DNA from: an uncultured Pelagibacteraceae bacterium
GTDB taxonomy: Bacteria; Pseudomonadota; Alphaproteobacteria; Pelagibacterales; Pelagibacteraceae
Direction of reading: 5' to 3'
Length of the DNA stretch: 60,291 bases
NCBI GenBank assembly: GCA_902611815.1
Contig: CACMAZ010000008.1
Coordinates: 1-60,291, forward strand
The notes below the pieces were generated by a model. It ran no database searches and was not told the origin of the DNA. It was given only the letters and a program-made list of their open reading frames with translations. Positions 31,444-40,503 of the stretch are shown piece by piece. Made by a program: the position numbers and the translations under genes. The number at the start of each line of letters is the position of its first letter. Position 1 is the first letter of the stretch.

Positions 31444-34400
31444 TTATAACTTGGTTGGCATTGGTTTATTTTTATCAATATTGTATTTTTTGATCGCCTC
31501 CTCAGCATATTTTGACGCAATTAATTGTTCTTTTGAAAGAACACTCAAAGCATAAGTAACAATATATTTTTTATCAACTTCGAAAAAGTTTCTAAGATTT
31601 TTTCTTGTATCACTTCTTCCGTACCCATCTGTACCAAGGGAATAAAAACTCTTGTTTGTATATGGTCTTATTTGATCAGATGAAATTCTCATATAGTCTG
31701 ATGCAGCTAATATAGGTCCTTCAGAGTCTTTTAAACATTTTTCAACATATGTTTTTTTTGGCTCTTGATTAGGATTAAGTAAATTTTGTCTTTCAACCTC
31801 TAGGCCGTCTCTACGCAATTCATTATAGCTTGTTACGCTCCATATATCTGAATCAATTTTATAATCTTTATCTAAAATTTCCGATGCCTCTAACATCTCT
31901 CTAAGAATTGCACCTGATCCTAGAAGAGTAATTTTAGTTTTTTTATTACTGTTTGTAGATTTTAATTTATACATTCCTTTTAAAATTGAGTCTTCAATAC
32001 CTTTCTCATTAGGTATTTCTGGATGTGGATAGTTCTCATTTAAAGTTGTTATGTAGTAAAAAATATTTTCCTTATTTTCATGCATTCGCTTCAACCCGTC
32101 TCTAAAAATTACAGCTAACTCATATGCAAAAGTCGGGTCATACGAAACACAGTTTGGAATTGTAGATGCAATGATATGACTATGACCATCTTGGTGTTGC
32201 AAACCTTCTCCTGCAAGTGTTGTCTTTCCAGATGTTGCTCCAATTAAAAAACCTCTTGCTTGACTGTCGCCAGCAGCCCAAGCAAAATCACCAACTCTTT
32301 GAAAACCAAACATTGAGTAGAATAAATAGATAGGTATCATCTCAATATCATGATTTGTGTATGCAGTGCCTGCTGCTATCCAAGATGACATTGATCCAGC
32401 TTCGGTTATACCTTCCTCTAAAACTTGACCTTTTTTATCCTCCCTATAAGAAAATAATTGTTCTGAGTCTACTGGCTCATACTTTTGTCCTTCGTGAGCG
32501 TATATACCAATTTTTTGAAAAAAGCCTTCCATTCCAAAAGTTCTTGCTTCATCTGGAATAATAGGAACTAATCTTGGTGAAACATTTTTATCTCTTAAAA
32601 GATTGGTAAGCATTCTAACAAGTGCCATGGTAGTAGACATTTCTTTTGATCCAGTCGACTTTTTAAGAGCATCAAAAATATCTTTTGGAGGAGTTTTAAT
32701 TGACTTAGCAAAAGTGGATCTTTCGGGAATATTTCCACCAAGTTTAATTCTTCTATCTTTTAAATATTTTATCTCTTCTGAATTTTCGCCAGGTTTATAA
32801 TATTGAATATTTTTTACTTGCTCATCTGTTAATGGAACATCAAACCTATCCCTATAGTACATAAGATCTTTCACATCTAATTTTTTTTGTTGGTGAGTGG
32901 TATTTATACTTTCTCCTGATTTACCCATACCGTAACCTTTAATTGTTTTTGCAATAATTACAGTTGGTCGGCCAGTATTATTAACAGCGTTATGATATGC
33001 TGCATAAACTTTATGTGGGTCATGCCCACCTCTATTAAGTTTCCAAATATCTTGGTCTGTCATAGTTGATACCATATCTTTTAATTCTTTATATTTTCCG
33101 AAGAACTTTTCTCTTACATATGATCCACCTTTAGCTTTAAAAGCTTGGTATTCACCATCAACAGCTTCATTCATCCTTTTTACTAAAAGCCCTTTTTTGT
33201 CATTTGCTAATAATTGATCCCAATAAGAACCCCAAATTACCTTAAGCACATTCCAGCCAGCTCCTCTAAAAATACCCTCAAGCTCTTGGATAATTTTTCC
33301 GTTACCTCTTACTGGTCCATCCAGTCTCTGAAGATTGCAATTAACAACAAAAATTAAATTATCTAAATTTTCTCTAGCTGCTAAACCTATGGCTCCTAAA
33401 GACTCTGGTTCATCCATTTCACCATCACCTAAGAAAGTCCAAACTTTCCTACCTTCATCTTTAATGAGGCCCCTATTAATTAAGTATTTCATAAATCTTG
33501 CTTGATATATTGCAAGCATTGGGCCTAAGCCCATTGATACAGTTGGAAACTGCCAATACTCTGGCATTAACCATGGGTGTGGGTAAGATGATAATCCACC
33601 TGGTTTAACCTCTTGTCTGAAATTATCCAATTGTTTTTCGGTTAATCTTCCCTCAAGATAAGATCTTGCATAAATTCCTGGAGCACTATGACCCTGAAAA
33701 TATATTAAATCTCCGCCAAACTTATTATTTTTTGCTCTCCAAAAATGGTTCATTCCAACATCGTATAAAGTTGCGGCTGAAGCGAAAGTTCCAATATGCC
33801 CACCTAATTCTGGGTTTTTTTTATTAGCTCTTACAACCATAGCTGCTGCGTTCCATCTAATTAGAGATCTAATTTTTCTCTCTATATTTTGATCACCAGG
33901 TAATTTTTTCTCTTCCTCAGGGGGTATTGTATTAATGTACGGAGTATTTCTAGACATTACTAATCCAGAACCCTCTCTGTATGAATGCTCTATTAATTGT
34001 CTAATTATATATTGTGCTCGTTCTTTACCATCGCTATTAAGTACTGCAGATAATGACTCAAGCCACTCTTTGGTCTCACTAGGATCTATATCATTTGTAT
34101 CTGAGACAATCTCGATTTTTGAATTTTCTAGTTTGGAAGTTTTTTTAATCTCAGAAACTTCTTGTCTGATAATTTTTGGTTCCTCGATTTTTTGTACTTT
34201 TTCTGCATCACTTATAATTTTTTCTGTATCTTTTGGTATTTCCGTCTCTTTTTTAACTTCCTTAATTTCCTCGATTTTTTCACTTCCACCTTCTACAGAA
34301 ATTGAAATTAATTTATCACCTTTTGAAACTTTATCTCCTATCTTAACTGATATGGTTTCTACAATACCTTCCTCAGTTGATGGCACTTCAACACTAGATT

Positions 34401-34524
34401 TATCACTTTCTAATGTTACTATTGGATCGTTAATAGAAATTTTTTGGCCTTGTTTTACCAACAACTCTATAATTTCAACATTTTCAAAATCACCGATATC
34501 AGGTACTAAAAGATCTTTTTTCAT
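31444..34524 (-). CDS. aceE: Pyruvate dehydrogenase E1 (AceE type) with a fused N-terminal lipoyl domain
   Basis: Homodimeric thiamine-diphosphate E1 that decarboxylates pyruvate and acetylates lipoyl-lysine. Residues 1-78 are a complete lipoyl domain with the modification motif ESDKSSVEVPS (Lys42). Residues 80-146 form a charged Lys/Glu linker. From about 147 the AceE sequence begins (DPSETKEWLESLSAVL), with GGHIGTFASAATLYDVG and the ThDP signature GDGEMDEPE to VNCN (about 370-400). Total length is 1026 residues against about 890 for E. coli AceE. One continuous frame covers the whole fusion. No E3 gene is adjacent. Confidence 0.95.
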   Translation of the reverse strand: MKKDLLVPDIGDFENVEIIELLVKQGQKISINDPIVTLESDKSSVEVPSTEEGIVETISVKIGDKVSKGDKLISISVEGGSEKIEEIKEVKKETEIPKDTEKIISDAEKVQKIEEPKIIRQEVSEIKKTSKLENSKIEIVSDTNDIDPSETKEWLESLSAVLNSDGKERAQYIIRQLIEHSYREGSGLVMSRNTPYINTIPPEEEKKLPGDQNIERKIRSLIRWNAAAMVVRANKKNPELGGHIGTFASAATLYDVGMNHFWRAKNNKFGGDLIYFQGHSAPGIYARSYLEGRLTEKQLDNFRQEVKPGGLSSYPHPWLMPEYWQFPTVSMGLGPMLAIYQARFMKYLINRGLIKDEGRKVWTFLGDGEMDEPESLGAIGLAARENLDNLIFVVNCNLQRLDGPVRGNGKIIQELEGIFRGAGWNVLKVIWGSYWDQLLANDKKGLLVKRMNEAVDGEYQAFKAKGGSYVREKFFGKYKELKDMVSTMTDQDIWKLNRGGHDPHKVYAAYHNAVNNTGRPTVIIAKTIKGYGMGKSGESINTTHQQKKLDVKDLMYYRDRFDVPLTDEQVKNIQYYKPGENSEEIKYLKDRRIKLGGNIPERSTFAKSIKTPPKDIFDALKKSTGSKEMSTTMALVRMLTNLLRDKNVSPRLVPIIPDEARTFGMEGFFQKIGIYAHEGQKYEPVDSEQLFSYREDKKGQVLEEGITEAGSMSSWIAAGTAYTNHDIEMIPIYLFYSMFGFQRVGDFAWAAGDSQARGFLIGATSGKTTLAGEGLQHQDGHSHIIASTIPNCVSYDPTFAYELAVIFRDGLKRMHENKENIFYYITTLNENYPHPEIPNEKGIEDSILKGMYKLKSTNSNKKTKITLLGSGAILREMLEASEILDKDYKIDSDIWSVTSYNELRRDGLEVERQNLLNPNQEPKKTYVEKCLKDSEGPILAASDYMRISSDQIRPYTNKSFYSLGTDGYGRSDTRKNLRNFFEVDKKYIVTYALSVLSKEQLIASKYAEEAIKKYNIDKNKPMPTKL

Positions 34525-34592
34525 TATTTGAAGCTATATTTATAACATATTTATATCTTTTTTTTGACATCCTTAAATATGAAAGTACTAAA

Positions 34593-34670
34593 ATGATTAA
34601 TTTTTTAAAAAAATTATTACCAAAAAGAGATAATAGCAAAAAATTTGACGCAAGAGTATGGATACAATAG
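34593..34670 (+). other. Possible 25-codon ORF in the aceE/thiolase gap
   Basis: An ATG-to-TAG frame coding about 25 residues (begins MINFLKKLLPKRDN) lies on the plus strand in the 181-base gap between two minus-strand genes. A TTGACA (34564-34569) and a TAAAAT (34589-34594) with 19-base spacing lie just upstream, but a -10 overlapping the ATG would leave the start codon untranscribed. I see no ribosome site. Coding is not established; the rest of the gap shows nothing clear apart from A/T-rich sequence. Confidence 0.15.
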
Positions 34671-34705
34671 GCGCTATTAAATAAGAACTTAAAATCTTTA
34701 AAATA

Positions 34706-35812
34706 TTAATCTCGAGCAATACACATAGAGATACCCATGCCACCACCTATACAAAGAGTAACTAAACCTTTTTTATTATCTCTTTTGATCATTTCATGAA
34801 TTAATGTGACTATCAATCTTGCACCAGACGCACCGATTGGGTGACCTATAGCAATTGCACCTCCATTAACATTTAGTTTTTCTTTAGGAACTTTAAGCTC
34901 TTTGACAACTGCAAGTGTTTGTGCAGCAAAAGCTTCATTGCACTCTATTAAATCTAAATCATTTATACTCCAGCCAGCAATTTCAAGAGCTTTTTTAGAG
35001 GACGGAATAGGTCCCAAGCCCATTAAAGTTGGATCAACTCCAGACGTGGCCCAAGAAACAATTCTTGCTTGAATATCTAAATTTTTTTTCTCAGCTAAAT
35101 CTCTTGTAGTAAGTAAGACACCAGCCGCGCCATCATTTATGCCAGATGAATTACCAGCAGTAACAGTACCATCTTTTTTAAAAGCAGGTTTTAACTTTTT
35201 AAGATTTTCAATATTTAAATTAAACCTTGGGTGTTCATCTTGATTGTTATCAATTATTTCATTTAAAAATTTTTTACTTTTGATTGAACTCTCAGTTTTA
35301 GATTGTGAGTCTAAAGCAAAATGATCTTGTTCATCTCTTGAAATATTAAATTTCTCTGCAACATTCTCTGCAGTAACACCCATGTGGTAATTGTTAAAGG
35401 CATCTATTAAACCATTTGTTAACATTTCTTTCTCATCTGAATTTGACATACTTTCTTGCCCACCAGCAATAACAAATTTTGATGAGCCCATACCAATTGA
35501 TTGGTATCCTAAAACAATAGCTCTTAGTCCTGATCCACAAACTTGATTAATATTAAAAGCAGTTTTCTCTTTAGGGATTCCAGATTTTATCAAGGCTTGT
35601 CTTGCAGGATTTTGTCCTCCTAAACTTGGTAAAACTTGGCCAAGTATGACTTCATCTATCTCTAACGGATCTACGTTGGTTTTTTTTAAAATACCTTTTA
35701 TTACAATTGAGCCTAATTCATGGGCTTGAAGTTTCTCGTGAATGCCACCAAATTTACCCACCGATGTTCTTAAGGCAGATGTTAAAACTATATCTTTAGA
35801 ATTTTTTGACAT
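34706..35812 (-). CDS. Acetyl-CoA acetyltransferase (thiolase), slightly short
   Basis: Biosynthetic or degradative thiolase that condenses or cleaves acyl-CoA. The nucleophile Cys92 lies in NQVCGSGLRA, the His motif is NGGAIAIGHPIGASGARL near 320, and the second Cys is in TLCIGGGMGISM near 358. All catalytic residues are present. At 368 residues it is about 20-25 shorter than typical: GGQESMSN runs directly to KEMLTNGLIDAFNNYHMG, dropping the segment that usually contains APH and GxRMG. It is a single gene followed by the pyruvate dehydrogenase unit. Confidence 0.93.
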   Translation of the reverse strand: MSKNSKDIVLTSALRTSVGKFGGIHEKLQAHELGSIVIKGILKKTNVDPLEIDEVILGQVLPSLGGQNPARQALIKSGIPKEKTAFNINQVCGSGLRAIVLGYQSIGMGSSKFVIAGGQESMSNSDEKEMLTNGLIDAFNNYHMGVTAENVAEKFNISRDEQDHFALDSQSKTESSIKSKKFLNEIIDNNQDEHPRFNLNIENLKKLKPAFKKDGTVTAGNSSGINDGAAGVLLTTRDLAEKKNLDIQARIVSWATSGVDPTLMGLGPIPSSKKALEIAGWSINDLDLIECNEAFAAQTLAVVKELKVPKEKLNVNGGAIAIGHPIGASGARLIVTLIHEMIKRDNKKGLVTLCIGGGMGISMCIARD

Positions 35813-35840
35813 TACGATAGAATAAACTTAAATTTAAAAA

Positions 35841-35868
35841 TTACATTAAAATATAGATGATTTATGTT
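35841..35868 (+). promoter_or_regulatory. Candidate promoter of tRNA-Arg
   Basis: TTACAT (35841-35846) and TATGTT (35863-35868) are separated by 16 bases and end nine bases before the mature tRNA 5' end. The match to the -35/-10 consensus is moderate, but the placement suits the tRNA. Confidence 0.3.
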
Positions 35869-35877
35869 AATTTATTA

Positions 35878-35954
35878 GCGCCTGTAGCTCAATTGGATAG
35901 AGCGCTTGGCTACGGACCAGGAGGTTCTGGGTTCGACTCCTAGCAGGCGCACCA
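35878..35954 (+). tRNA. tRNA-Arg (ACG)
   Basis: Acceptor GCGCCTG pairs with CAGGCGC, followed by A and encoded CCA. The anticodon stem-loop CTTGG-CTACGGA-CCAGG gives anticodon ACG, which is deaminated to ICG in bacteria. D-arm AGCTCAATTGGATAGAGC and T-arm GGTTCGACTCC are normal. Length is 77 bases including CCA. Confidence 0.97.
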
Positions 35955-35959
35955 GTTAT

Positions 35960-36043
35960 ATGAAAATTTCCTTACAGAAAAGTGTAATAATTTTTTTTGC
36001 AATTGTATTTTTATTTTTGTTGTTACTAACCGTAATTCTTTAA
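35960..36043 (+). CDS. Possible 27-residue single-span membrane peptide
   Basis: ATG at 35960 opens a 27-codon frame ending TAA at 36043. The product starts MKISLQKS and then is almost wholly hydrophobic (Ile, Phe, Leu, Val), forming one transmembrane span with a positive N-terminus. It starts five bases after the tRNA-Arg CCA end and stops four bases before the thioesterase ATG, so it fills the gap exactly. No ribosome site is evident. T-rich DNA easily yields such frames, so coding is uncertain. Confidence 0.35.
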   Translation: MKISLQKSVIIFFAIVFLFLLLLTVIL

Positions 36044-36047
36044 TTAT

Positions 36048-36449
36048 ATGAAACAAGATTTTGAACAAATTAGTAGAGTATCTGGATTTATGCACCACAA
36101 TGGTGGTCTTTATTTTAGAGAAATTTCTGAGAATGAATACGAGTTTAAGGCCACAATTAAGGAGTTTCATTTAAATAAACGAGAAATTACCCATGGTGGT
36201 TTTATTTGCTCATTAATAGACGCTGGAGCAGGAACTGCTGTGCATAGAACAACTAATCAAAAATCTTGCGTTACAGTATCGCTGGATATCAAATTTATAG
36301 CGCCATCAAGAAGAGAGGATGAGTTGATAGGAAATGTGCAAATACTTAAAAAAACCAAAAGTATGGTATTTGTTAATTGTACCTTAAAAAAAAAAGATCA
36401 ATTAATTGCATCTGCAACAGGGGTTTGGAAAGTGATTAAGAAAATATGA
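36048..36449 (+). CDS. Hotdog-fold thioesterase (PaaI family)
   Basis: A 133-residue single-domain acyl-CoA thioesterase. REITHGGFICSLIDAGAGTAVH is the hotdog helix with the HGG motif, and TVSLDIKFIAPSRRED is the following strand region typical of the PaaI group. It is followed with a four-base overlap by the racemase gene. The thioester substrate is not known; phenylacetyl-CoA is only the name-giving case. Confidence 0.9.
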   Translation: MKQDFEQISRVSGFMHHNGGLYFREISENEYEFKATIKEFHLNKREITHGGFICSLIDAGAGTAVHRTTNQKSCVTVSLDIKFIAPSRREDELIGNVQILKKTKSMVFVNCTLKKKDQLIASATGVWKVIKKI

Positions 36450-37144
36450 TTGGTATTTTAGGTGGTATGGGAACCCAAGCAGGATTAGATTTTTGTAATA
36501 AAATTGCAGTTTTAAATAGAGGCAAAAAAGACCAACAATATCCTAAATTTATATTATTTAATAAATCTGATACTCCAAAAAGACCGGAGAATTTAAAAAG
36601 ATATTTTAATGTTCTTGATGAACTTGTTAAAGGTTGTCGACTACTTCAGAAAAATAAGTGTAAGTTTATCGTAATGCCATGTAACACAGCTCATTACTGG
36701 TATAATGATTTACAAAGAAAAATAAAAATTCCGATAATTAGTATGCCTAAAGAAGTTTTTCTTCATACTAAGAAAACATGTAAAAAAAATTGTAAAATTG
36801 GATTATTAGCAACTGAAGCCACTATAAATACAAAGATTTATCATAACTATTTATCCAGAAATTTTGAATTAGTTACACCAACTATAAACTTACAAAAAAA
36901 ATGTGTCAATAAAGCTATTCAATTAGTTAAATCTGGAAAGGTTAAAGAAGCTGAAAAAATCATTGGTCCAGCTGTAAGATATTTAATTAAAATAAGGTGT
37001 AAAAAAATTATTCTTGGATGTACAGAAATTCCAATTGCAATTTTTGCGTATAAGTCTTTCAAAAAAGCTAAGAAATCAAAAATATTTATAGACCCTAATT
37101 TATTATTAGCAAATGTGTGTATGAGAAAATATAAAAGTATTTAA
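36446..37144 (+). CDS. Aspartate/glutamate racemase family protein
   Basis: A 232-residue cofactor-independent racemase of the Asp/Glu/hydantoin family. GILGGMGTQAGLDFCNKI opens the protein, the first catalytic Cys is in FIVMPCNTAHYW (about 78-89), and the second is in IILGCTEIPIAI (about 190). Both Cys are present, so it should be active. It begins on the thioesterase stop (ATGA). A D-aspartate or D-glutamate role for the cell wall is inferred. Confidence 0.9.
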   Translation: MIGILGGMGTQAGLDFCNKIAVLNRGKKDQQYPKFILFNKSDTPKRPENLKRYFNVLDELVKGCRLLQKNKCKFIVMPCNTAHYWYNDLQRKIKIPIISMPKEVFLHTKKTCKKNCKIGLLATEATINTKIYHNYLSRNFELVTPTINLQKKCVNKAIQLVKSGKVKEAEKIIGPAVRYLIKIRCKKIILGCTEIPIAIFAYKSFKKAKKSKIFIDPNLLLANVCMRKYKSI

Positions 37145-37167
37145 AATTTGGATTAAAAATAAAATAT

Positions 37168-37245
37168 ATGAAAATGAGAACTTTTTTTCCTTCGATTCGG
37201 TCATGTTTTATACCATTTTTGTTCTTAATGGGTAACAACATATAG
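37168..37245 (+). other. Unexplained 133-base gap with a weak 25-codon frame
   Basis: Between the racemase and the helicase genes (37145-37277) I see one short ATG frame (starts MKMRTFFP) and a weak ACCATT/AATGGT-type stem near 37212-37232. No promoter, ribosome site or T-run convinces. It is more likely the helicase leader than a gene. Confidence 0.12.
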
Positions 37246-37277
37246 TAGGTAAAAATTTTGATACACAAATAATAGAA

Positions 37278-39758
37278 ATGAAAAAAAATAAAATTACTGC
37301 AGTTCTAGGTCCAACAAATACTGGAAAGACTTTTTTAGCAATTGAGACAATGCTTTCGTTTGACACTGGAATGATGGGTTTTCCATTAAGATTATTAGCT
37401 AGAGAAGTTTATGACAAAGTAATTAAAAAAGTTGACCCAAAAAAAGTAGCTCTAATCACTGGAGAAGAAAAAATAATACCAGCTAACGCTAAATATTATT
37501 TTTGTACTGTAGAGTCTATGCCAGTTGATAAAATGTTAGATTTTGTTGGAATAGATGAAATACAAATGTGTAGTGACCCCGAAAGAGGTCATATATTCAC
37601 AGACAGATTGTTAAATTTAAGAGGGGACAAGTTAACAATGTTTATGGGGTCAAACTCCATGAGAAATATAATTGAAAAATTAGATGAAGATATTGAATAT
37701 ATTGATAGAAAAAGACTTTCTAAATTAACTTACTCAGGTCACAAAAAAATATCTAGAATTGAGAGAAAAAGCGCAATAATTGCTTTTTCAGCTGAGGAAG
37801 TTTATGCAATTGCTGAATTAATAAGAAGACAAAAAGGTGGAGCTGCAATAGTTATGGGATCATTAAGTCCTAAAACACGCAACTCGCAAGTAAGTTTATA
37901 CCAATCAGGTGATGTCGATTATTTAGTAGCTACTGATGCAATTGGAATGGGCATAAACATGGATTTAAATAATGTTTATTTTTCCAATCTTAAAAAATTT
38001 GATGGTAAAAAACTAAGGAGATTAAAACTTTCGGAAATATCTCAAATTGCTGGTAGAGCTGGCAGGTATTTAAATGATGGAACATTTGGAATAACTGGTG
38101 AATGTGGAGAAATAAGTGCAGAAGAAATAGAATTATTGGAGAACCATAAAATAGATGAAATTCACACAATTTTTTGGAGAAATCCAAATTTGAACTTTAA
38201 AAGTGGAGATAAATTAATTAAATCTTTGGAGGAAAGACCGAATAAAAGTTGGTTGAGAAAAATTTCAGAGTGTGAGGATGAAAAAGTATTAAAATATATT
38301 CTTAAAGATACAGAAAAACTCCAAATTTATAATAACGAAAATGAGCTAAAATTACTTTGGGAATGTTGTCAAATACCTGACTTTGTAAAAAAAACTTATG
38401 GAAATCATTTAGAAGTTGTTGGTAAAGTTTTTAATTTTTTAAGAGAAGCTCCAGGAAAAATAACAAATAAATATATGAAGCAACAATTATCTATATTAGA
38501 TAAGTTAGATGGCAACGTAGATTCAGTTTCAAACAGAATATCAAATGTCAGAACATGGTCATACGTAGCAAATAAAAATGGCTGGGTAGAAAACGAAGAT
38601 TATTGGGTTGAAAGAACTAAATTTCTTGAAGATAGATTATCTGATCGTTTACACGAAGAACTTACAAAAAGTTTTATTGATAAACGTGCGAGTGTATTGG
38701 CCAAAGGTTTAAAACAAGATATTATTTTTGAAACTAAAATAGTCGATAATCAAAAAGTTATGATTAATAATCAATTTATTGGTTATTTAAAGGGGCTAAA
38801 ACTTGAGCTTGATTTTAAAATAGGGGATTTAGACTCAGACATAAAATCTTTAAAGAAAGCATCGAGACAAAATGTAGGTCCAGAGATACTGAATAGAATA
38901 AATCAAATAATTAAAACAAAAAATATTGAATTAAAAAATGATTTAAAAATTTATTGGAATAATTTTCCAATAGCATATTTAATAAAAGGTAATGACTACT
39001 TAAAACCTGAAATAATTGCAATTGTCGACGACGTCATAGAGACTGAGGATAAAAATAAATTGCAAAATTTTTTGAAAGAATGGTTAAATGAAAAAATTAA
39101 TAATGAACTAGGTAGTTTGATAAAATTAAAAGATATAAAATCAAAAAGTTCCTCAACGAGAGCATTATCTTATATGTTGTATGAAAATAATGGTGTTTTA
39201 AAAAGAAGGAACATTGAAAAATTGTTAAAGGAAATTGATCAAAGTGAAAGAAAGATTTTAAGAGATCAAGGGGTAAAGTTTGGCAGATATCATATATTTT
39301 TATATAAACTGTTTAAACCAAGTGTGGTTTCGCTAAGATTAATTTTATGGAAAAATTATAACGAAAAGAATTACAATTTTGAGCCTCCAACTTTTGGATT
39401 AAATTTTTTAAGTAATAAAAAATTTACTGATAAGAATTTCATGTTGTTGTGTGGATTTGAGACATTTGATGAATATTTTGTTCGTATAGATATTTTGGAA
39501 AGGCTTTTTTTAGAGATAATAAGCTCAGACCCAATTAAAAATACAAAAATAGAACTTGTCCCTAAAATGTTAAATCTTTTAGGGTGTAGTAAAGAAAATT
39601 TCATAAAATTGATAAAAAAGATGGATTACAATGTGTCACTTGAAAATGACAAATATTTTTTTAAATATAACCCTTTAAGAAAAATTAAAAAAAAAACAAA
39701 AAGCAAATTTCAAAATGACAATCCATTTGCTGCCTTAAAAGGACTAAATATAAAATGA
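37278..39758 (+). CDS. SUV3-like DExD/H-box helicase
   Basis: An 826-residue superfamily 2 helicase of the alphaproteobacterial SUV3-like group. Walker A is GPTNTGKT (11-18), the DExH box reads DEIQMCSDPERGHIFTDRLL, motif IV-V has ATDAIGMGINMDL, and motif VI is EISQIAGRAGRY. The remaining 500 residues include a Lys-rich C-terminal tail. Mitochondrial SUV3 unwinds RNA for degradation; a similar RNA turnover role is plausible here. It overlaps the TerB-like gene by four bases and heads a helicase-TerB-fdxA-carD unit. Confidence 0.9.
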   Translation: MKKNKITAVLGPTNTGKTFLAIETMLSFDTGMMGFPLRLLAREVYDKVIKKVDPKKVALITGEEKIIPANAKYYFCTVESMPVDKMLDFVGIDEIQMCSDPERGHIFTDRLLNLRGDKLTMFMGSNSMRNIIEKLDEDIEYIDRKRLSKLTYSGHKKISRIERKSAIIAFSAEEVYAIAELIRRQKGGAAIVMGSLSPKTRNSQVSLYQSGDVDYLVATDAIGMGINMDLNNVYFSNLKKFDGKKLRRLKLSEISQIAGRAGRYLNDGTFGITGECGEISAEEIELLENHKIDEIHTIFWRNPNLNFKSGDKLIKSLEERPNKSWLRKISECEDEKVLKYILKDTEKLQIYNNENELKLLWECCQIPDFVKKTYGNHLEVVGKVFNFLREAPGKITNKYMKQQLSILDKLDGNVDSVSNRISNVRTWSYVANKNGWVENEDYWVERTKFLEDRLSDRLHEELTKSFIDKRASVLAKGLKQDIIFETKIVDNQKVMINNQFIGYLKGLKLELDFKIGDLDSDIKSLKKASRQNVGPEILNRINQIIKTKNIELKNDLKIYWNNFPIAYLIKGNDYLKPEIIAIVDDVIETEDKNKLQNFLKEWLNEKINNELGSLIKLKDIKSKSSSTRALSYMLYENNGVLKRRNIEKLLKEIDQSERKILRDQGVKFGRYHIFLYKLFKPSVVSLRLILWKNYNEKNYNFEPPTFGLNFLSNKKFTDKNFMLLCGFETFDEYFVRIDILERLFLEIISSDPIKNTKIELVPKMLNLLGCSKENFIKLIKKMDYNVSLENDKYFFKYNPLRKIKKKTKSKFQNDNPFAALKGLNIK

Positions 39759-40177
39759 TACTAAAATTTTTTAACAAAGATGAAAAACAAAATAATGATA
39801 GTAACTTAATTGACGTAGCCTGCTTAATGATACATGCGGCTAAAATAGATGAAAATTATACTGATATAGAGAGAAAAATTATAAAAAATACTCTTACAAA
39901 AATAAATGATAATAAAGAGGATTTAGATAAAATAATGATAGAAGCTGAAAAAAAAGAGGCTGATTCAAATCATATTCAAGAATTTACAAGAAATATTAAA
40001 ATGATGGAGAAAGAAAATAAAAAAGAGGTTATCAAAAATATTTGGACTATTATTTTGTCTGATGGTAATTCGGATATGTATGAAGAAAATCTAATGAGAC
40101 GTCTTGCAGGACTGCTTTATATTGATGACAAAACTATTGGTGAAATAAAGTTAAATATTCAAGGCAAGCTAAAATAA
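39755..40177 (+). CDS. TerB-like protein
   Basis: A 140-residue helical protein with two acidic helical repeats, [21 protein letters not shown] (about 23-43) and [21 protein letters not shown] (about 98-118), each with a DG/DE-type turn followed by E-x2-R. This is the tellurite-resistance TerB/DUF533-like fold, whose function outside tellurite operons is unclear. It starts on the helicase stop and shares one base with the fdxA start. In several other alphaproteobacteria an S4-domain gene is found in this slot. Confidence 0.75.
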   Translation: MILKFFNKDEKQNNDSNLIDVACLMIHAAKIDENYTDIERKIIKNTLTKINDNKEDLDKIMIEAEKKEADSNHIQEFTRNIKMMEKENKKEVIKNIWTIILSDGNSDMYEENLMRRLAGLLYIDDKTIGEIKLNIQGKLK

Positions 40178-40503
40178 TGACGTACATAGTAAATGATAAA
40201 TGTATAAAATGTAAACTAATGGACTGTGTTGAGGTGTGTCCTGTGGATTGTTTTTACGAAGGGAAAAATATGCTTGTAATTAAACCTGATGAGTGTATAG
40301 ATTGTGGCGTTTGTGAACCAGAATGTCCAGTAGATGCTATAAAGTCAGATACAGAAAAAGGATCGGAAAAATGGTTAGAAATAAATCAGAAATATTCAGA
40401 AATATGGCCGAATATTTCTCAAAAAAAAGAACCCCCAAAAGATAGCGATAAATACAGAAATGAAGAAAATAAATTTGAAAAGTATTTTAAAGAAAACCTT
40501 TAA
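40177..40503 (+). CDS. fdxA: 7Fe-type ferredoxin (FdxA)
   Basis: A small electron carrier with two cluster motifs. [21 protein letters not shown] supplies the N-terminal 3Fe-4S/4Fe-4S ligands with the FdxA spacing, and [16 protein letters not shown] is the second ferredoxin motif. The tail, residues 60-108, is the charged extension typical of FdxA. ATG shares one base with the TerB stop. Its last 44 bases overlap the carD start in another frame. Confidence 0.95.
   Translation: MTYIVNDKCIKCKLMDCVEVCPVDCFYEGKNMLVIKPDECIDCGVCEPECPVDAIKSDTEKGSEKWLEINQKYSEIWPNISQKKEPPKDSDKYRNEENKFEKYFKENL

Noticed and set aside
31444..34524. aceE lipoyl region as a frameshift or misannotation
   Set aside because: The lipoyl domain, linker and E1 lie in one uninterrupted frame with typical codon use, and aceF independently lacks the domain, so the two observations agree.
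34564..34670. Plus-strand promoter and small RNA in the aceE/thiolase gap
   Set aside because: TTGACA-N19-TAAAAT exists, but the spacing is long, the -10 overlaps the only ATG, and there is no terminator downstream.
37168..37245. 25-codon frame upstream of the helicase as a gene
   Set aside because: No ribosome site, no hydrophobic or charged pattern, and no terminator; short frames of this size occur by chance.
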